Assembly (NCBI RefSeq): GCF_900143285.1
Contig: NZ_FRDN01000008.1
Coordinates: 191,926-255,925 of the forward strand
Origin: Desulfitobacterium chlororespirans DSM 11544
GTDB lineage: Bacteria > Bacillota > Desulfitobacteriia > Desulfitobacteriales > Desulfitobacteriaceae
Direction: 5' to 3'
DNA: 64,000 bases
Shown here: one piece after another, positions 25,291 to 34,159 of the stretch
Numbering within the stretch: the stretch's first letter is position 1
Layout of the letters: every line of letters begins with the position of its first letter
Made by a program: the position numbers and the translations under genes
The notes under the pieces: generated by a model
Database searches by the model: none
What the model was told of the DNA's origin: nothing
Seen by the model: only the letters and a program-made list of their open reading frames with translations

Positions 25291-27600
25291 ATGATGAACG
25301 ATTGTCAATTGAGGCCGATGAGTCTGAAAACCTGTGTGACCATGCTCTTTTTAGCAACAGCTATCGCATTGTTGATTCCTTCGGTTACTTTGGCGTCAGC
25401 CGGCCCGATGATTCAATACTTCGGGGGTTCGGACTGGGAAGTCTTCAATGGAGTGGATAACACTCATGATGGAGGCTATGTGGTAGTAGGCCATAGCAGC
25501 TCCAACAACGGAGATATGGCGGGATTGAACAAAAGGTATTCTGATGCAGTGATTGTGAAGTTTTCAGCGAATGCTGAGGTTCAGTGGGTCAAAACTTTCG
25601 GCGGCCGCTCTGTTGATAGTTTTCAAAGTGTGAAACAAACCAAGGATGGCGGATACATAGCGGTCGGCTCAAGCTCTTCCATCGATATGGATATGGAGAA
25701 TTCCCGCAAAAAAGTTCGGGAAGAGGGACAGGATATTTCTAATAATGACGCCATTATCGTCAAGTTTAGCTCCCTGGGGGAGGTAGAATGGTTCAGGGAT
25801 TTTGGCGGCAGCCTGAGTGACAGCTTTAATGGGGTGGTGGAAACTCCGGAAGGGGATTTCATTGTCGTAGGAGAGGCTGAATCAAAGGATGGAGATCTGG
25901 CCGGTCTTGCTCAGGGAAATAGTGATGCTGTCTATGCCCGTTATCAACGTGACGGGAAATTTATAGGAGCTTACAGCTATGGCGGCTCCTCCAGCGACGG
26001 CTTCAATGATCTGGTTCTGCTTGCCGATGGCAGTGTGGTGGCTGTGGGCTACAGCGGCAGTAATGATCAGGATATGAAGGATACAGGGCCATGCCTGCTT
26101 AAAGGGATCGTGGTTAAGATCCATAAGAATATGAGTATTGCTTGGGCGACTTCCGTGGATTTAACCGATCCCAGCTATCAGCGCTTGGTGCATTCTGCCG
26201 GCAACGGGCTTCAGGATATCAAGGTCACCCATGATCAGGGCTTCATCGTCGTGGGCAAAGGTATATATCTTGAGCGCAAAGCTGATGGCAGCAGCAATAT
26301 GAATGAAGATGGCAGGATTTACAAATTTGATGCTCTGGGCTGGGAAGAATGGCATGACACCTATGTAAACCAAGCCTATACCCGTTTCTTCGGTGTTGCG
26401 CAAGATCAGGCCGGCTCTTACACGGTGGTGGGGGACAGCTATATGCCGGGAGCGAAAAAGATCATCGCTCTGCGCTATGATTCTCATGGGGTACGGCTTT
26501 GGGATAAAGAAGATGAAGGAAGCCGCAATCGTTATTTATTGAGCCTTGTGCCCAAAGGAGATCAATTCGTGGCCGTAGGGGCCAAGTATATCCAAGGCAA
26601 AAGCGAAGAGGGCCTTTTATATATTGGCCGTTTTGAAGAAGAGGGCAGCAAGCTGGTGATGGCCCCCAACACAGGGAGCCATCCCGCCGGGACAACGGCA
26701 CAGCTGGAAGTTGGCGAGACAGAGCGCCTTGCAGGTGATGACCGTTATGAAACAGCCATTGCCATCAGCAAGAAGGGATGGCAAAAAGCAGAGCATCTTG
26801 TGCTGGTCAACGGCAATAATTTTCCTGACGCTCTGGTTGGTTCAAGCTTTGCCTACCTCCAGAATGCCCCCATCCTCATCACCCCCGCCGACAGGCTGGA
26901 TAACCGGGTAAGTGCGGAAATACAACGATTGGGAGCTAAAACAATTACTATCCTGGGGAATAGTGCTTCAGTCTCGCCAACGATTGAAAATCAGTTAAAA
27001 GAGAAATATAAAGTGACCCGGATCGGCGGGACGGAAGTGCTCGACACTGCAGTTAAGATTGGGGAGGAGATCAGAAAGGTTAAACCTTTTGATACGGTTA
27101 TTATCGCTACCCAGAGCAATTTCCCCGATGCTCTGGCCATTGCTCCTTATTCGGCGAAAGAAACGATCCCCATTCTGTTTACGGAAAAAGACAGGCTAAG
27201 ACCGGATACTAAGAAAGTTTTGGCAGGGTGGGGGATTAAGAACGCTATCATTGTAGGTGGTACCGGTGTGGTTTTCCTTGATGTGGATCTTGAGCTGGAT
27301 GCTCTCGGCCTGACGATTACCCGGCTGGAAGGGGAAGACCGTTATGATACCGCTTTGGAGATAGCCAAACACTTTGGGGCGGGAACTCCTTATTCCGCTA
27401 TAGCGGTGGCTACCGGCGAAAATTATCCTGATGCTCTGACCGGGGCCGTTCTCTCCGCTAAGAACAACACGCCGCTTATTTTGGTAACGGGGGACCGCGC
27501 CAAGAGTACAGTTTTGGACTATCTAAATCCCCTATCGTTAAAAAAAGCGACCATCTTTGGGGGAACCGGGGTGGTTGCGGACGAAATTTTTAAACACTAA
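25291..27600 (+). CDS. Exported beta-propeller-like protein with three CWB2 cell-wall-binding repeats
   Basis: A 769-residue surface protein. A signal peptide (about 1-34) ends near VTLASA. Residues of about 40-450 repeat the pattern GGS-D-F-V-DGGY-VGxSxSxDGD-W, which suggests a beta-propeller. From about 475 to 769 there are three CWB2 repeats, each opening with RLxGxDRYxTA and containing FPDAL and GGTGVV motifs; these bind anionic wall polymers in clostridia. It would be a non-covalently anchored wall protein of unknown role. GAGGGGGA precedes the ATG by 7 nt. A terminator follows. Confidence 0.9.
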   Translation: MMNDCQLRPMSLKTCVTMLFLATAIALLIPSVTLASAGPMIQYFGGSDWEVFNGVDNTHDGGYVVVGHSSSNNGDMAGLNKRYSDAVIVKFSANAEVQWVKTFGGRSVDSFQSVKQTKDGGYIAVGSSSSIDMDMENSRKKVREEGQDISNNDAIIVKFSSLGEVEWFRDFGGSLSDSFNGVVETPEGDFIVVGEAESKDGDLAGLAQGNSDAVYARYQRDGKFIGAYSYGGSSSDGFNDLVLLADGSVVAVGYSGSNDQDMKDTGPCLLKGIVVKIHKNMSIAWATSVDLTDPSYQRLVHSAGNGLQDIKVTHDQGFIVVGKGIYLERKADGSSNMNEDGRIYKFDALGWEEWHDTYVNQAYTRFFGVAQDQAGSYTVVGDSYMPGAKKIIALRYDSHGVRLWDKEDEGSRNRYLLSLVPKGDQFVAVGAKYIQGKSEEGLLYIGRFEEEGSKLVMAPNTGSHPAGTTAQLEVGETERLAGDDRYETAIAISKKGWQKAEHLVLVNGNNFPDALVGSSFAYLQNAPILITPADRLDNRVSAEIQRLGAKTITILGNSASVSPTIENQLKEKYKVTRIGGTEVLDTAVKIGEEIRKVKPFDTVIIATQSNFPDALAIAPYSAKETIPILFTEKDRLRPDTKKVLAGWGIKNAIIVGGTGVVFLDVDLELDALGLTITRLEGEDRYDTALEIAKHFGAGTPYSAIAVATGENYPDALTGAVLSAKNNTPLILVTGDRAKSTVLDYLNPLSLKKATIFGGTGVVADEIFKH

Positions 27601-27616
27601 CAGCTGAACAGGCTAT

Positions 27617-27646
27617 AACCCGAAGACTATCTCTTCGGGTTCTTTA
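27617..27646 (+). terminator. Rho-independent terminator
   Basis: AACCCGAAGA (27617-27626) pairs perfectly with TCTTCGGGTT (27632-27641), then CTTTATCT. Ends the CWB2 gene. Confidence 0.85.
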
Positions 27647-27688
27647 TCTGGCGGTTTTTTCATCTTCCGTCCCCTGCCGTTCGGGGGC

Positions 27689-27720
27689 GGCAATCTTCCG
27701 GATACCGGCGGAAGATTGCC
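27689..27720 (+). other. 12-bp hairpin upstream of the GGDEF-EAL gene
   Basis: GGCAATCTTCCG (27689-27700) pairs perfectly with CGGAAGATTGCC (27709-27720) around an 8-base loop. No T-run follows. It may be an operator or a leader structure for the gene at 27857. Confidence 0.6.
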
Positions 27721-27856
27721 TTAGAAGAAGGAACTAGGACATTTAATGGAGAATATAGTAGAATATTTAGACAAAACTCAGAGAAAGCGGCAAATGACCG
27801 TTAGAGTTGCACCAAATAACAGGGGGTGTCTTGGGGCGGTTGCTGGGGGTGAGATG

Positions 27857-30802
27857 ATGTTTCATTCATTTTTGAGACGGAGAGGTTGGCTAAAGGCGAT
27901 CTTTTTTATTCTGTTTTTACTTGGTGTCTCCATCATACCTAAGTTTGGTTATGCTTCCCAGGAGCCGGTCCATATCCTGATTCTTAACTCCTACCACCAA
28001 GGGTTGGAATGGACCCATGATCAGACCGATGGAATCCTGCAAAAATTGCCAAGTCACGGGGAGCAGCAGATTTATGTGGAATATCTGGATTGGAAAAGGT
28101 ACCCTACCTTAGAGAATCTGAACAACCAGTTTGACTATTTACAAGCTAAATATAACGGCCAACAGCTGAATCTTATTATAGCCACCGACGATATGGCTTT
28201 AAAATTTGCCTTGGCTCATCGCGAGGAGATTTTTGCCAATGCTCCCATTGTTTTCAGCGGTATCTTAGAAAACAGTGCCGAAGAATTATTGCAGGGTCAG
28301 GAGAGGGTCACCGGGGTTTATGAGATTCTCGATTCGGAAGGGACCATCAGGCTGGCTTTGGCCATCAATCCCCAAGTGAAGCATATTTATGTTTTAAACG
28401 ATCTATCGGAAAGCGGTCTGGCCTGTGGTGACGATGTATTTGCTGCTGTCCGTAAAATCAATGGGGAAGAAGCCCGCGGGCTGGTTGCTCACAGCCTCGC
28501 TTATTCGACCATCAATGAGATCCTTCACAAGGTGTCGGCACTGGATAATGACAATATCGTGTTGCTTGGCTCTTACAATATGGATAGTACCGGGCTGATA
28601 TTATCCACAGAAGACGTAGCCAGCCAAGTCAGCCGGAGCAGCAGTGTGCCCATCTATTCTCTCTATGAGTTTCTACTGGACAGCGGGGTGACCGGCGGCA
28701 GCTTATTGAGCGGGCGTGTTCAAGGCGAGCAGGCGGCAGACCAAGCTCTCAAGATCCTGGCGGGTCAGGATGCCGATACAATACCGATCATCAGGGAGCA
28801 CACCTTTGTTACGGGCTTTAATTACAATGAGCTGGTGCGTTTCAATATCCCGGAAAAATTAATCCCTCAGGACAGCATGGTCATTAATAAGCCTTTTTCC
28901 TTTGTGGACACTTATCGTTCCCTGGTCTATATAACAACCGGGGTCCTTTTGCTCCTCATCCTTTTGGTGGCAGGCTTATTATTCAATATCAAAAAAAGAA
29001 TCAAGGTAGAAACTAACCTGAGAATCAAAAACGAAGAAATATCGGCCATGCATGAGGAGCTTACAGCCACGGAGGAAGAGCTGAGACAGCAATTTGACGA
29101 ACTGCTGAGCAATCAACGGCAATTGAAGGAGACTCAGGAGCTCCAGGAATTGGTCCTTGAAGCGGCTATCGATGCTATTTGGGACTGGGATATGATTCGG
29201 GATATCCGGGTTTACCACTCCAAAAATTCCTCCCTTTTGGGATATAAAGGGGACGAAATCCGCAGTGTTGAGCATTGGAATGCTCTGATGCATCCCGACG
29301 ATAAAGTAGAATTTCAAAAGAAGCTGAATGAGCACCTGATTGAGAAGACTGCCCGTTACAGCTGCGATTATCGGATTAAGGATAAAGAAGGAGAGTATAA
29401 ATGGATCCGCGCCTTTGGCAAGGCCTTGTATGACCAGGGCGGCAATCCTTACCGGATGGTGGGGTCTCACCGGGATATTACAGACATCAAAGAAAAAGAG
29501 ATGCATATCAAGTATTTAGCTTATCATGACTTCCTTACGGGGCTCCCCAACAGGGCTCAGATCCAGGAGATTATTAAAAGTGAAATCCTCAAAGCGGAGG
29601 AACAGGGTACTCTTCTTGGTGTTTTATTCCTCGATATCGATAATTTTAAAGCGATCAACGATTCCTTTGGCCATCCGACAGGGGATCAGCTTTTAATCAC
29701 AATCAGCCGTCATCTGACCCAGATCCTAGACAACCATGTGGTAGCTCGTTTGGCTGGGGATGAATTCCTTATTCTGATCCGGGATATTCAGGAAAAAGAG
29801 CAGGCCATCGACTACGCAGAAAGAATTATGAAACTCTTTGAAACGGCCCTCGTCATTTATAAGCAATATTGCTATATCTCAACCAGTATCGGTATCACTT
29901 TCTACCCTCAGGATGGGGAGAGCTATGAAAGCCTTTTGATCAACGCGGATACCGCTATGCATAAAGCCAAAGAATTAGGCAAGAGAAACTATGTAGTATT
30001 TAATATGGAAATGAAAAGAGCCGTAGTGGAAAAAGCGGAGATTCAAAACAATTTACGTAAAGCCATAGAATTTGAAGAATTCGTTCTCCATTATCAACCC
30101 CAAGTGGAACCCCATACAGGAAAGGTGCTTGGTTTAGAGGCCCTGATCCGCTGGGAAAAAGATCATAAGCTTATTCCTCCCAATAAGTTTATCGGAGTTG
30201 CTGAAGAAACCGGACTTATCGTACCCATTGGGGACTGGGTCATTGCAACAGCCTGCGCTTTTTTGAAAAAGCTCCATGATTTGGGTTACCAGGAGTTGAC
30301 CATGTCCGTCAATATCTCGGCAAGGCAACTCCAGGAAGACAGCTTCGTAGAAAAGGTCTTAAAAGTCCTCAGGGATAATAACCTTGATCCAAGCAAGCTT
30401 GAACTGGAAATTACGGAGACGATGCTGATTGAATTTTTAGATGCTAAAATAAGCGATATTCTGGCCCGGCTGATTGAAAATGATATCAAAATCTCTTTGG
30501 ACGATTTTGGCTTGGGGTATTCTTCCCTTAACTATATTAAGCAATTGCCTATTTCGACCTTAAAAGTGGATAAGTCATTTATTGATGACATCCATTCCGC
30601 TCCGGAAGGCAAGAATATCACCGGCTTAATCGTCATCATGGCTCATCAGCTGGGCTTAAAAGTGGTGGCTGAAGGGGTGGAGAAACCCGAACAAAGAGAG
30701 TATCTGATTAAATACGATTGTGATGCCATTCAAGGCTATTTAGCAAGCAAGCCCTTGCCGGAAGAAGAACTTATTAAAGTCCTGAATAAGAATCTTTTAT
30801 GA
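27857..30802 (+). CDS. Membrane GGDEF-EAL protein with periplasmic-binding sensor and PAS domain (second copy)
   Basis: A 981-residue paralogue of the protein at 1630 with the same order: signal anchor (about 9-29), extracytoplasmic substrate-binding-like domain (VHILILNSYHQG start), membrane helix (about 356-376), coiled coil containing TATEEELRQQ, PAS domain (about 425-550), GGDEF domain and EAL domain. Its GGDEF site is RLAGDEF (near 631), so the first Gly is Ala; such variants are often still active. The EAL site LEALIRW (near 758) and DDFGLGYSS look intact. An in-frame ATG at 27746 would add 37 residues but lacks a ribosome binding site; GGGGGT precedes 27857. Confidence 0.9.
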   Translation: MFHSFLRRRGWLKAIFFILFLLGVSIIPKFGYASQEPVHILILNSYHQGLEWTHDQTDGILQKLPSHGEQQIYVEYLDWKRYPTLENLNNQFDYLQAKYNGQQLNLIIATDDMALKFALAHREEIFANAPIVFSGILENSAEELLQGQERVTGVYEILDSEGTIRLALAINPQVKHIYVLNDLSESGLACGDDVFAAVRKINGEEARGLVAHSLAYSTINEILHKVSALDNDNIVLLGSYNMDSTGLILSTEDVASQVSRSSSVPIYSLYEFLLDSGVTGGSLLSGRVQGEQAADQALKILAGQDADTIPIIREHTFVTGFNYNELVRFNIPEKLIPQDSMVINKPFSFVDTYRSLVYITTGVLLLLILLVAGLLFNIKKRIKVETNLRIKNEEISAMHEELTATEEELRQQFDELLSNQRQLKETQELQELVLEAAIDAIWDWDMIRDIRVYHSKNSSLLGYKGDEIRSVEHWNALMHPDDKVEFQKKLNEHLIEKTARYSCDYRIKDKEGEYKWIRAFGKALYDQGGNPYRMVGSHRDITDIKEKEMHIKYLAYHDFLTGLPNRAQIQEIIKSEILKAEEQGTLLGVLFLDIDNFKAINDSFGHPTGDQLLITISRHLTQILDNHVVARLAGDEFLILIRDIQEKEQAIDYAERIMKLFETALVIYKQYCYISTSIGITFYPQDGESYESLLINADTAMHKAKELGKRNYVVFNMEMKRAVVEKAEIQNNLRKAIEFEEFVLHYQPQVEPHTGKVLGLEALIRWEKDHKLIPPNKFIGVAEETGLIVPIGDWVIATACAFLKKLHDLGYQELTMSVNISARQLQEDSFVEKVLKVLRDNNLDPSKLELEITETMLIEFLDAKISDILARLIENDIKISLDDFGLGYSSLNYIKQLPISTLKVDKSFIDDIHSAPEGKNITGLIVIMAHQLGLKVVAEGVEKPEQREYLIKYDCDAIQGYLASKPLPEEELIKVLNKNLL

Positions 30803-30846
30803 AAGAGTTTTTATACAACCTGTTAACCTGAACTAAGCCTAAGAGC

Positions 30847-30885
30847 ACAGCTGTAGACAGTTATTGTCTATGGCTGTTTTATTGT
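30847..30885 (+). terminator. Rho-independent terminator
   Basis: CAGC and TAGACA (30848-30859) pair with TGTCTA and GCTG (30865-30876), followed by TTTTATT. Ends the second GGDEF-EAL gene. Confidence 0.75.
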
Positions 30886-30991
30886 CTAAAATTGTATTAT
30901 TTTGCACTATTATTTTTATTTTTGGAGGAAATTTGAATAATTTGACGAAAGAGTATTAGGTTAAGTGCTACTAATTTTTTGGGGGATTGAA

Positions 30992-31930
30992 ATGATAAAA
31001 ATCTTAGCGGACTCGACATGTGATTTGTCACAGGAAGTATTGGAGAAGTACAAGATCGACATTGCACCTCTTACCATTTGTATTAAAGATAAGGATTATC
31101 GGGATCGCATCGATATTACACCCGATGAATTCTATGGCTTTATTGAGGATCTGGACGCTCCCCCTACTACATCAATGCCGAGTCCCGCAGAGTATCTGAA
31201 GATTTTTAAGCGAGCTATTGAAGAAGGTCATCGTTCTATTCTCTGTATTTGTATGTCCAGTGGTACCAGCGGCTCTTATCAGTCGGCAGTTATAGCACGG
31301 GACTATTTTTTTGAGGAATATCCGGAGATGACGGATCGGATTCATGTCGTGGATTCTAAATGCATGAGCCATGGCAGTGGCTGGTTAATTTTAAAAAGTG
31401 CCAGAATGAGAGAGAAGGGGGCCGCCTTTGCCGAGCTTGTGGAGTTTAATGAGGCCCATAAGACCAGTGTGAAGCATTACCTTTCGGTTGATGATTTGGA
31501 TCATCTGATTCGCAGCGGCAGGTTGAGCAATGCCAGTGCTTTTGTGGGCAAATTGTTGAAGTTGAAGCCGATTATGACCATGAAAAAAGGCAAAGGCTCC
31601 ATTGTAGCCAAAGAGAGAGGACGGAAGAAAGTCCTTGAGCACTATGTTTCCGAGTTTTCCCGGCGGGTTGACGATGGGCTGACCGATTTTATTATTATCG
31701 GCTATACCTCTGATATGACTTATGCAGAAAATTTAAAGCATAAAATTGAAAAAGATACCGCTTACAAGGGCGATATCTATATCATGCAAATGGGAGTAGC
31801 GGTAGGGACCCATGTTGGTCTTGGGGCTTTATCCATGTTCTTCATGGAAAAAGGCCACATGAAAGACAATCTCCTTATTAATGAAGTCCACGGATTGACT
31901 GCTTTGAAGAATCAACTTTTAAGGAATTAA
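30992..31930 (+). CDS. DegV family fatty-acid-binding protein
   Basis: A 312-residue DegV protein. The opening IKILADSTCDLS, the TSMPSP segment (near 56), the SSGTSGSYQSA segment (near 85) and the RSGRLSNASAFVGKLLKLKP motif (near 170) are all typical. DegV/FakB proteins bind a fatty acid and can present it to FakA kinase for phosphorylation; no fakA is visible here, so the role is inferred. The ATG at 30992 follows GGGGGA; a more distal in-frame start lacks a ribosome binding site. Confidence 0.92.
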   Translation: MIKILADSTCDLSQEVLEKYKIDIAPLTICIKDKDYRDRIDITPDEFYGFIEDLDAPPTTSMPSPAEYLKIFKRAIEEGHRSILCICMSSGTSGSYQSAVIARDYFFEEYPEMTDRIHVVDSKCMSHGSGWLILKSARMREKGAAFAELVEFNEAHKTSVKHYLSVDDLDHLIRSGRLSNASAFVGKLLKLKPIMTMKKGKGSIVAKERGRKKVLEHYVSEFSRRVDDGLTDFIIIGYTSDMTYAENLKHKIEKDTAYKGDIYIMQMGVAVGTHVGLGALSMFFMEKGHMKDNLLINEVHGLTALKNQLLRN

Positions 31931-31957
31931 CCTTAAGGAATTAGCTTTCTGAATGAG

Positions 31958-32010
31958 AAGGGGCTGATGCCAAGAGCTGCGAAGTTTATTGAGCAACAGC
32001 CTCTTTGTAT
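31958..32010 (+). terminator. Possible terminator after degV gene
   Basis: AAGGGGCTG (31958-31966) pairs with CAGCCTCTT (31997-32005) with one G-T pair and a 30-base loop, followed by TGTATTG. The long loop and weak T-run make this uncertain. Confidence 0.35.
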
Positions 32011-32058
32011 TGTTAATCTGCTTTTGTTATGGTATTCTTTAAATAGGAAAATTATGGG

Positions 32059-32421
32059 ATGGTGATGCCCGTGGATATTTCGCGCTATGTGCTTGGACAT
32101 AAAGAAAGAGTTAAGAAAGAAGACCAAAATCGGGAGAAGTTTCTTGATGAGGCTATGGATAAGGCTAAGCAAATCGCTGAGGAATTACCCAGAGTCTTTC
32201 CTGATGTAGAAGTTTATCTTTTTGGTTCGTTGACGACGGAGTTCTATGAATTGACTTCAGACATTGATCTTGCTATTAAAGGGCTCCGGGAAGAGGATTA
32301 CTTCAAAGCACTCAAGATAGCTGAGAAAATTGCGGCACCTATTTCAGTCGATCTTGTGCAAGTGGAATATGCACAGGAAACCTTGCAAAAGAATATTGAA
32401 CGAGAGGGTGTGAAATTATGA
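32059..32421 (+). CDS. MntA-type nucleotidyltransferase antitoxin
   Basis: A 120-residue minimal nucleotidyltransferase. The catalytic motif fits GSx10DxD exactly: FGSLTTEFYELTSDIDLAI near residue 55. In characterised MntA-HepT pairs the MNT protein adds AMP groups to the HEPN toxin and silences it. The next gene, a HEPN protein, overlaps by 4 nt (ATGA), the standard layout of this toxin-antitoxin class. The N-terminus could be the ATG at 32065; the ribosome binding site is weak. The pair is bounded downstream by a strong terminator. Confidence 0.85.
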   Translation: MVMPVDISRYVLGHKERVKKEDQNREKFLDEAMDKAKQIAEELPRVFPDVEVYLFGSLTTEFYELTSDIDLAIKGLREEDYFKALKIAEKIAAPISVDLVQVEYAQETLQKNIEREGVKL

Positions 32422-32936
32422 CCGGCGGGGAAAAGAAGATGATTCAGTATCGTAAGCTGCTTGGCGATTTGCAGCTGGATATGGACTCCATTATGAAACT
32501 AAGCCGGGAGATTAGGTTGATAGCACAAGATATTGAAAAGAGCCAAGGGGAAATTCCTAATCGAGACTTGATTTCTTGTGCAGCCTATCTTCATCATTTT
32601 TACACCGGCATTGAATCCATGTTTGAAAGAATTTCGCGGGTAATTGATGGCGGGGCATCAACAAGTGGGGGAGATTATCACCGGGAGCTGCTTAAGTCGA
32701 TGGCCTATGAGATTCCGATGATAAGACCTTCGATCATCAGTATCGAATTAGCAGAAGAGCTTGATGAATACCGGAGATTCAGGCATATGTTTCGTCATGC
32801 GTATGGTTCGGAATTACGGTGGCGAAAAATGCAGCCATTAGCTAATGGAGTATCTTCTACAGTTGCAGGAATTGAGGGTGCTTATCAAAAGACAGTCAAC
32901 TTCATAGAAGAGCTAATCAGGGGTTTGTCTCAATGA
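32418..32936 (+). CDS. HepT-type HEPN ribonuclease toxin
   Basis: A 172-residue all-helical HEPN protein. Near residue 125 the segment RRFRHMFRHAYGSE contains RHMFRHAY, that is Rx4HxY, the nuclease/AMPylation signature of HepT toxins: Arg and His form the RNase site and Tyr is the residue modified by MntA. The gene overlaps mntA by 4 nt. It is longer than many HepT proteins (about 110-145). The target RNA is unknown. The adjoining MNT gene supports a type VII toxin-antitoxin module. Confidence 0.82.
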   Translation: MTGGEKKMIQYRKLLGDLQLDMDSIMKLSREIRLIAQDIEKSQGEIPNRDLISCAAYLHHFYTGIESMFERISRVIDGGASTSGGDYHRELLKSMAYEIPMIRPSIISIELAEELDEYRRFRHMFRHAYGSELRWRKMQPLANGVSSTVAGIEGAYQKTVNFIEELIRGLSQ

Positions 32937-33049
32937 AGCAGACAGGGGAGTTGTAATGCCCGTCCTGAATGAACTAGTTGAATTGCGGATAAGGGATTTA
33001 AGCAAAACAAAGCTCTTATTAGGGGCTGCTTTGATAGATTTAAGAATAT

Positions 33050-33109
33050 AATAAAAACACCTGTGTTGTTAAACGGAGAGCTCCGCCTAGCACCACAGGT
33101 GTTTTTATT
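33050..33109. terminator. Strong bidirectional terminator
   Basis: A perfect 16-bp stem AATAAAAACACCTGTG (33050-33065) / CACAGGTGTTTTTATT (33094-33109), with an inner CGGAG/CTCCG hairpin. It ends the MNT-HEPN transcript, and both strands carry T-runs. Confidence 0.9.
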
Positions 33110-33191
33110 CATAAGAAAAGGGTGTATAATGTAGTGTCAGGCTTTTGAGCTGACGCCTTATCTTTGATATAACCGATTTAGTGAGGTCAAA

Positions 33192-34109
33192 ATGGAAGAG
33201 AAATCGTCAAAAACCGGAGTGTTGTCTGCCTTGGCTGCTTACACAGCCTGGGGACTGCTCCCTATCTATTGGAAAGCTTTACAAGGTGTGCCGGCACGGG
33301 AAATTTTAGCTCATCGGATTATATGGTCCTTTGTTTTTGTCGTTTTGTTAATTGTATATAAAAAGCAATGGGGTAATATCAGAAGTGTCCTCCAGGATCG
33401 CTCAAAAGCGTTGGGACTGCTGCTAAGCGCCTTGTTAGTCACATCCAATTGGTACATCTATATTTGGGCAGTAAACAGCAATAAAGTTGTGGAAGCAAGC
33501 CTTGGTTATTATTTTAATCCCCTGATCGTTGTTTTGATGGGAATTATGGTATTGGGGGAACGGATCGATCGCTGGCAGATTGCCTCCATCGTGTTGGCAT
33601 GCCTTGGGGTACTTATCCTTGCTTTGGAGTATGGAAAAATTCCCTGGATTTCCCTGGGTCTTGCGACAACATTTGCTTTATATGGTTTGGCGAAACGGTT
33701 AGTGGCTGTGGACTCCTTACTCGGCTTGACTTTAGAAACCGCCGTGGTTACACCCATTGCCATAATTTATCTTTGGACCACAGGGGCAAACGGTGGAGGA
33801 ACAATCAGTCATTTGGGTACTTCAACCCTTCTGTTGCTCATGGGAGCGGGAATCGTGACCGCCATACCTTTGTTATGGTTCGCCCATGCCGCCAAGAATG
33901 TGCCCTTTACAACGATAGGCTTTATTCAATATCTATCACCTACGTTAAGCCTATTGCTTGGCGTGTTCGTCTATCATGAGGAATTTACATCGACTCATGC
34001 CTTGAGTTTCGGCTTTATTTGGTTGGCTTTAGCTGTATATTCGATTTCCAGAATATTTGTTTTCCGAAAGGCTAACCTGGGTGCGGCTCATTCGTTACAA
34101 GGAAAATAA
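33192..34109 (+). CDS. rarD: EamA-family transporter RarD
   Basis: A 305-residue membrane protein of the drug/metabolite transporter superfamily with ten predicted helices. The opening GVLSALAAYTAWGLLPIYWK and the VREILAHRIIWS-like segment (PAREILAHRIIWSFVF here, near 38) are typical of RarD. Near 100 it has VVEASLGYYFNPL, the strongest family motif. The substrate of RarD is unproven; chloramphenicol resistance was the original link. GTGAGG precedes the ATG. Monocistronic. Confidence 0.93.
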   Translation: MEEKSSKTGVLSALAAYTAWGLLPIYWKALQGVPAREILAHRIIWSFVFVVLLIVYKKQWGNIRSVLQDRSKALGLLLSALLVTSNWYIYIWAVNSNKVVEASLGYYFNPLIVVLMGIMVLGERIDRWQIASIVLACLGVLILALEYGKIPWISLGLATTFALYGLAKRLVAVDSLLGLTLETAVVTPIAIIYLWTTGANGGGTISHLGTSTLLLLMGAGIVTAIPLLWFAHAAKNVPFTTIGFIQYLSPTLSLLLGVFVYHEEFTSTHALSFGFIWLALAVYSISRIFVFRKANLGAAHSLQGK

Positions 34110-34159
34110 GCTCAATTCAATGGGTTGGGAATGAGAGGCATTTTTTCATTGAGTTCTTC

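Noticed and set aside
27746-27856. Upstream start for the second GGDEF-EAL protein
   Set aside because: It adds 37 polar residues before a normal signal anchor and has no ribosome binding site.
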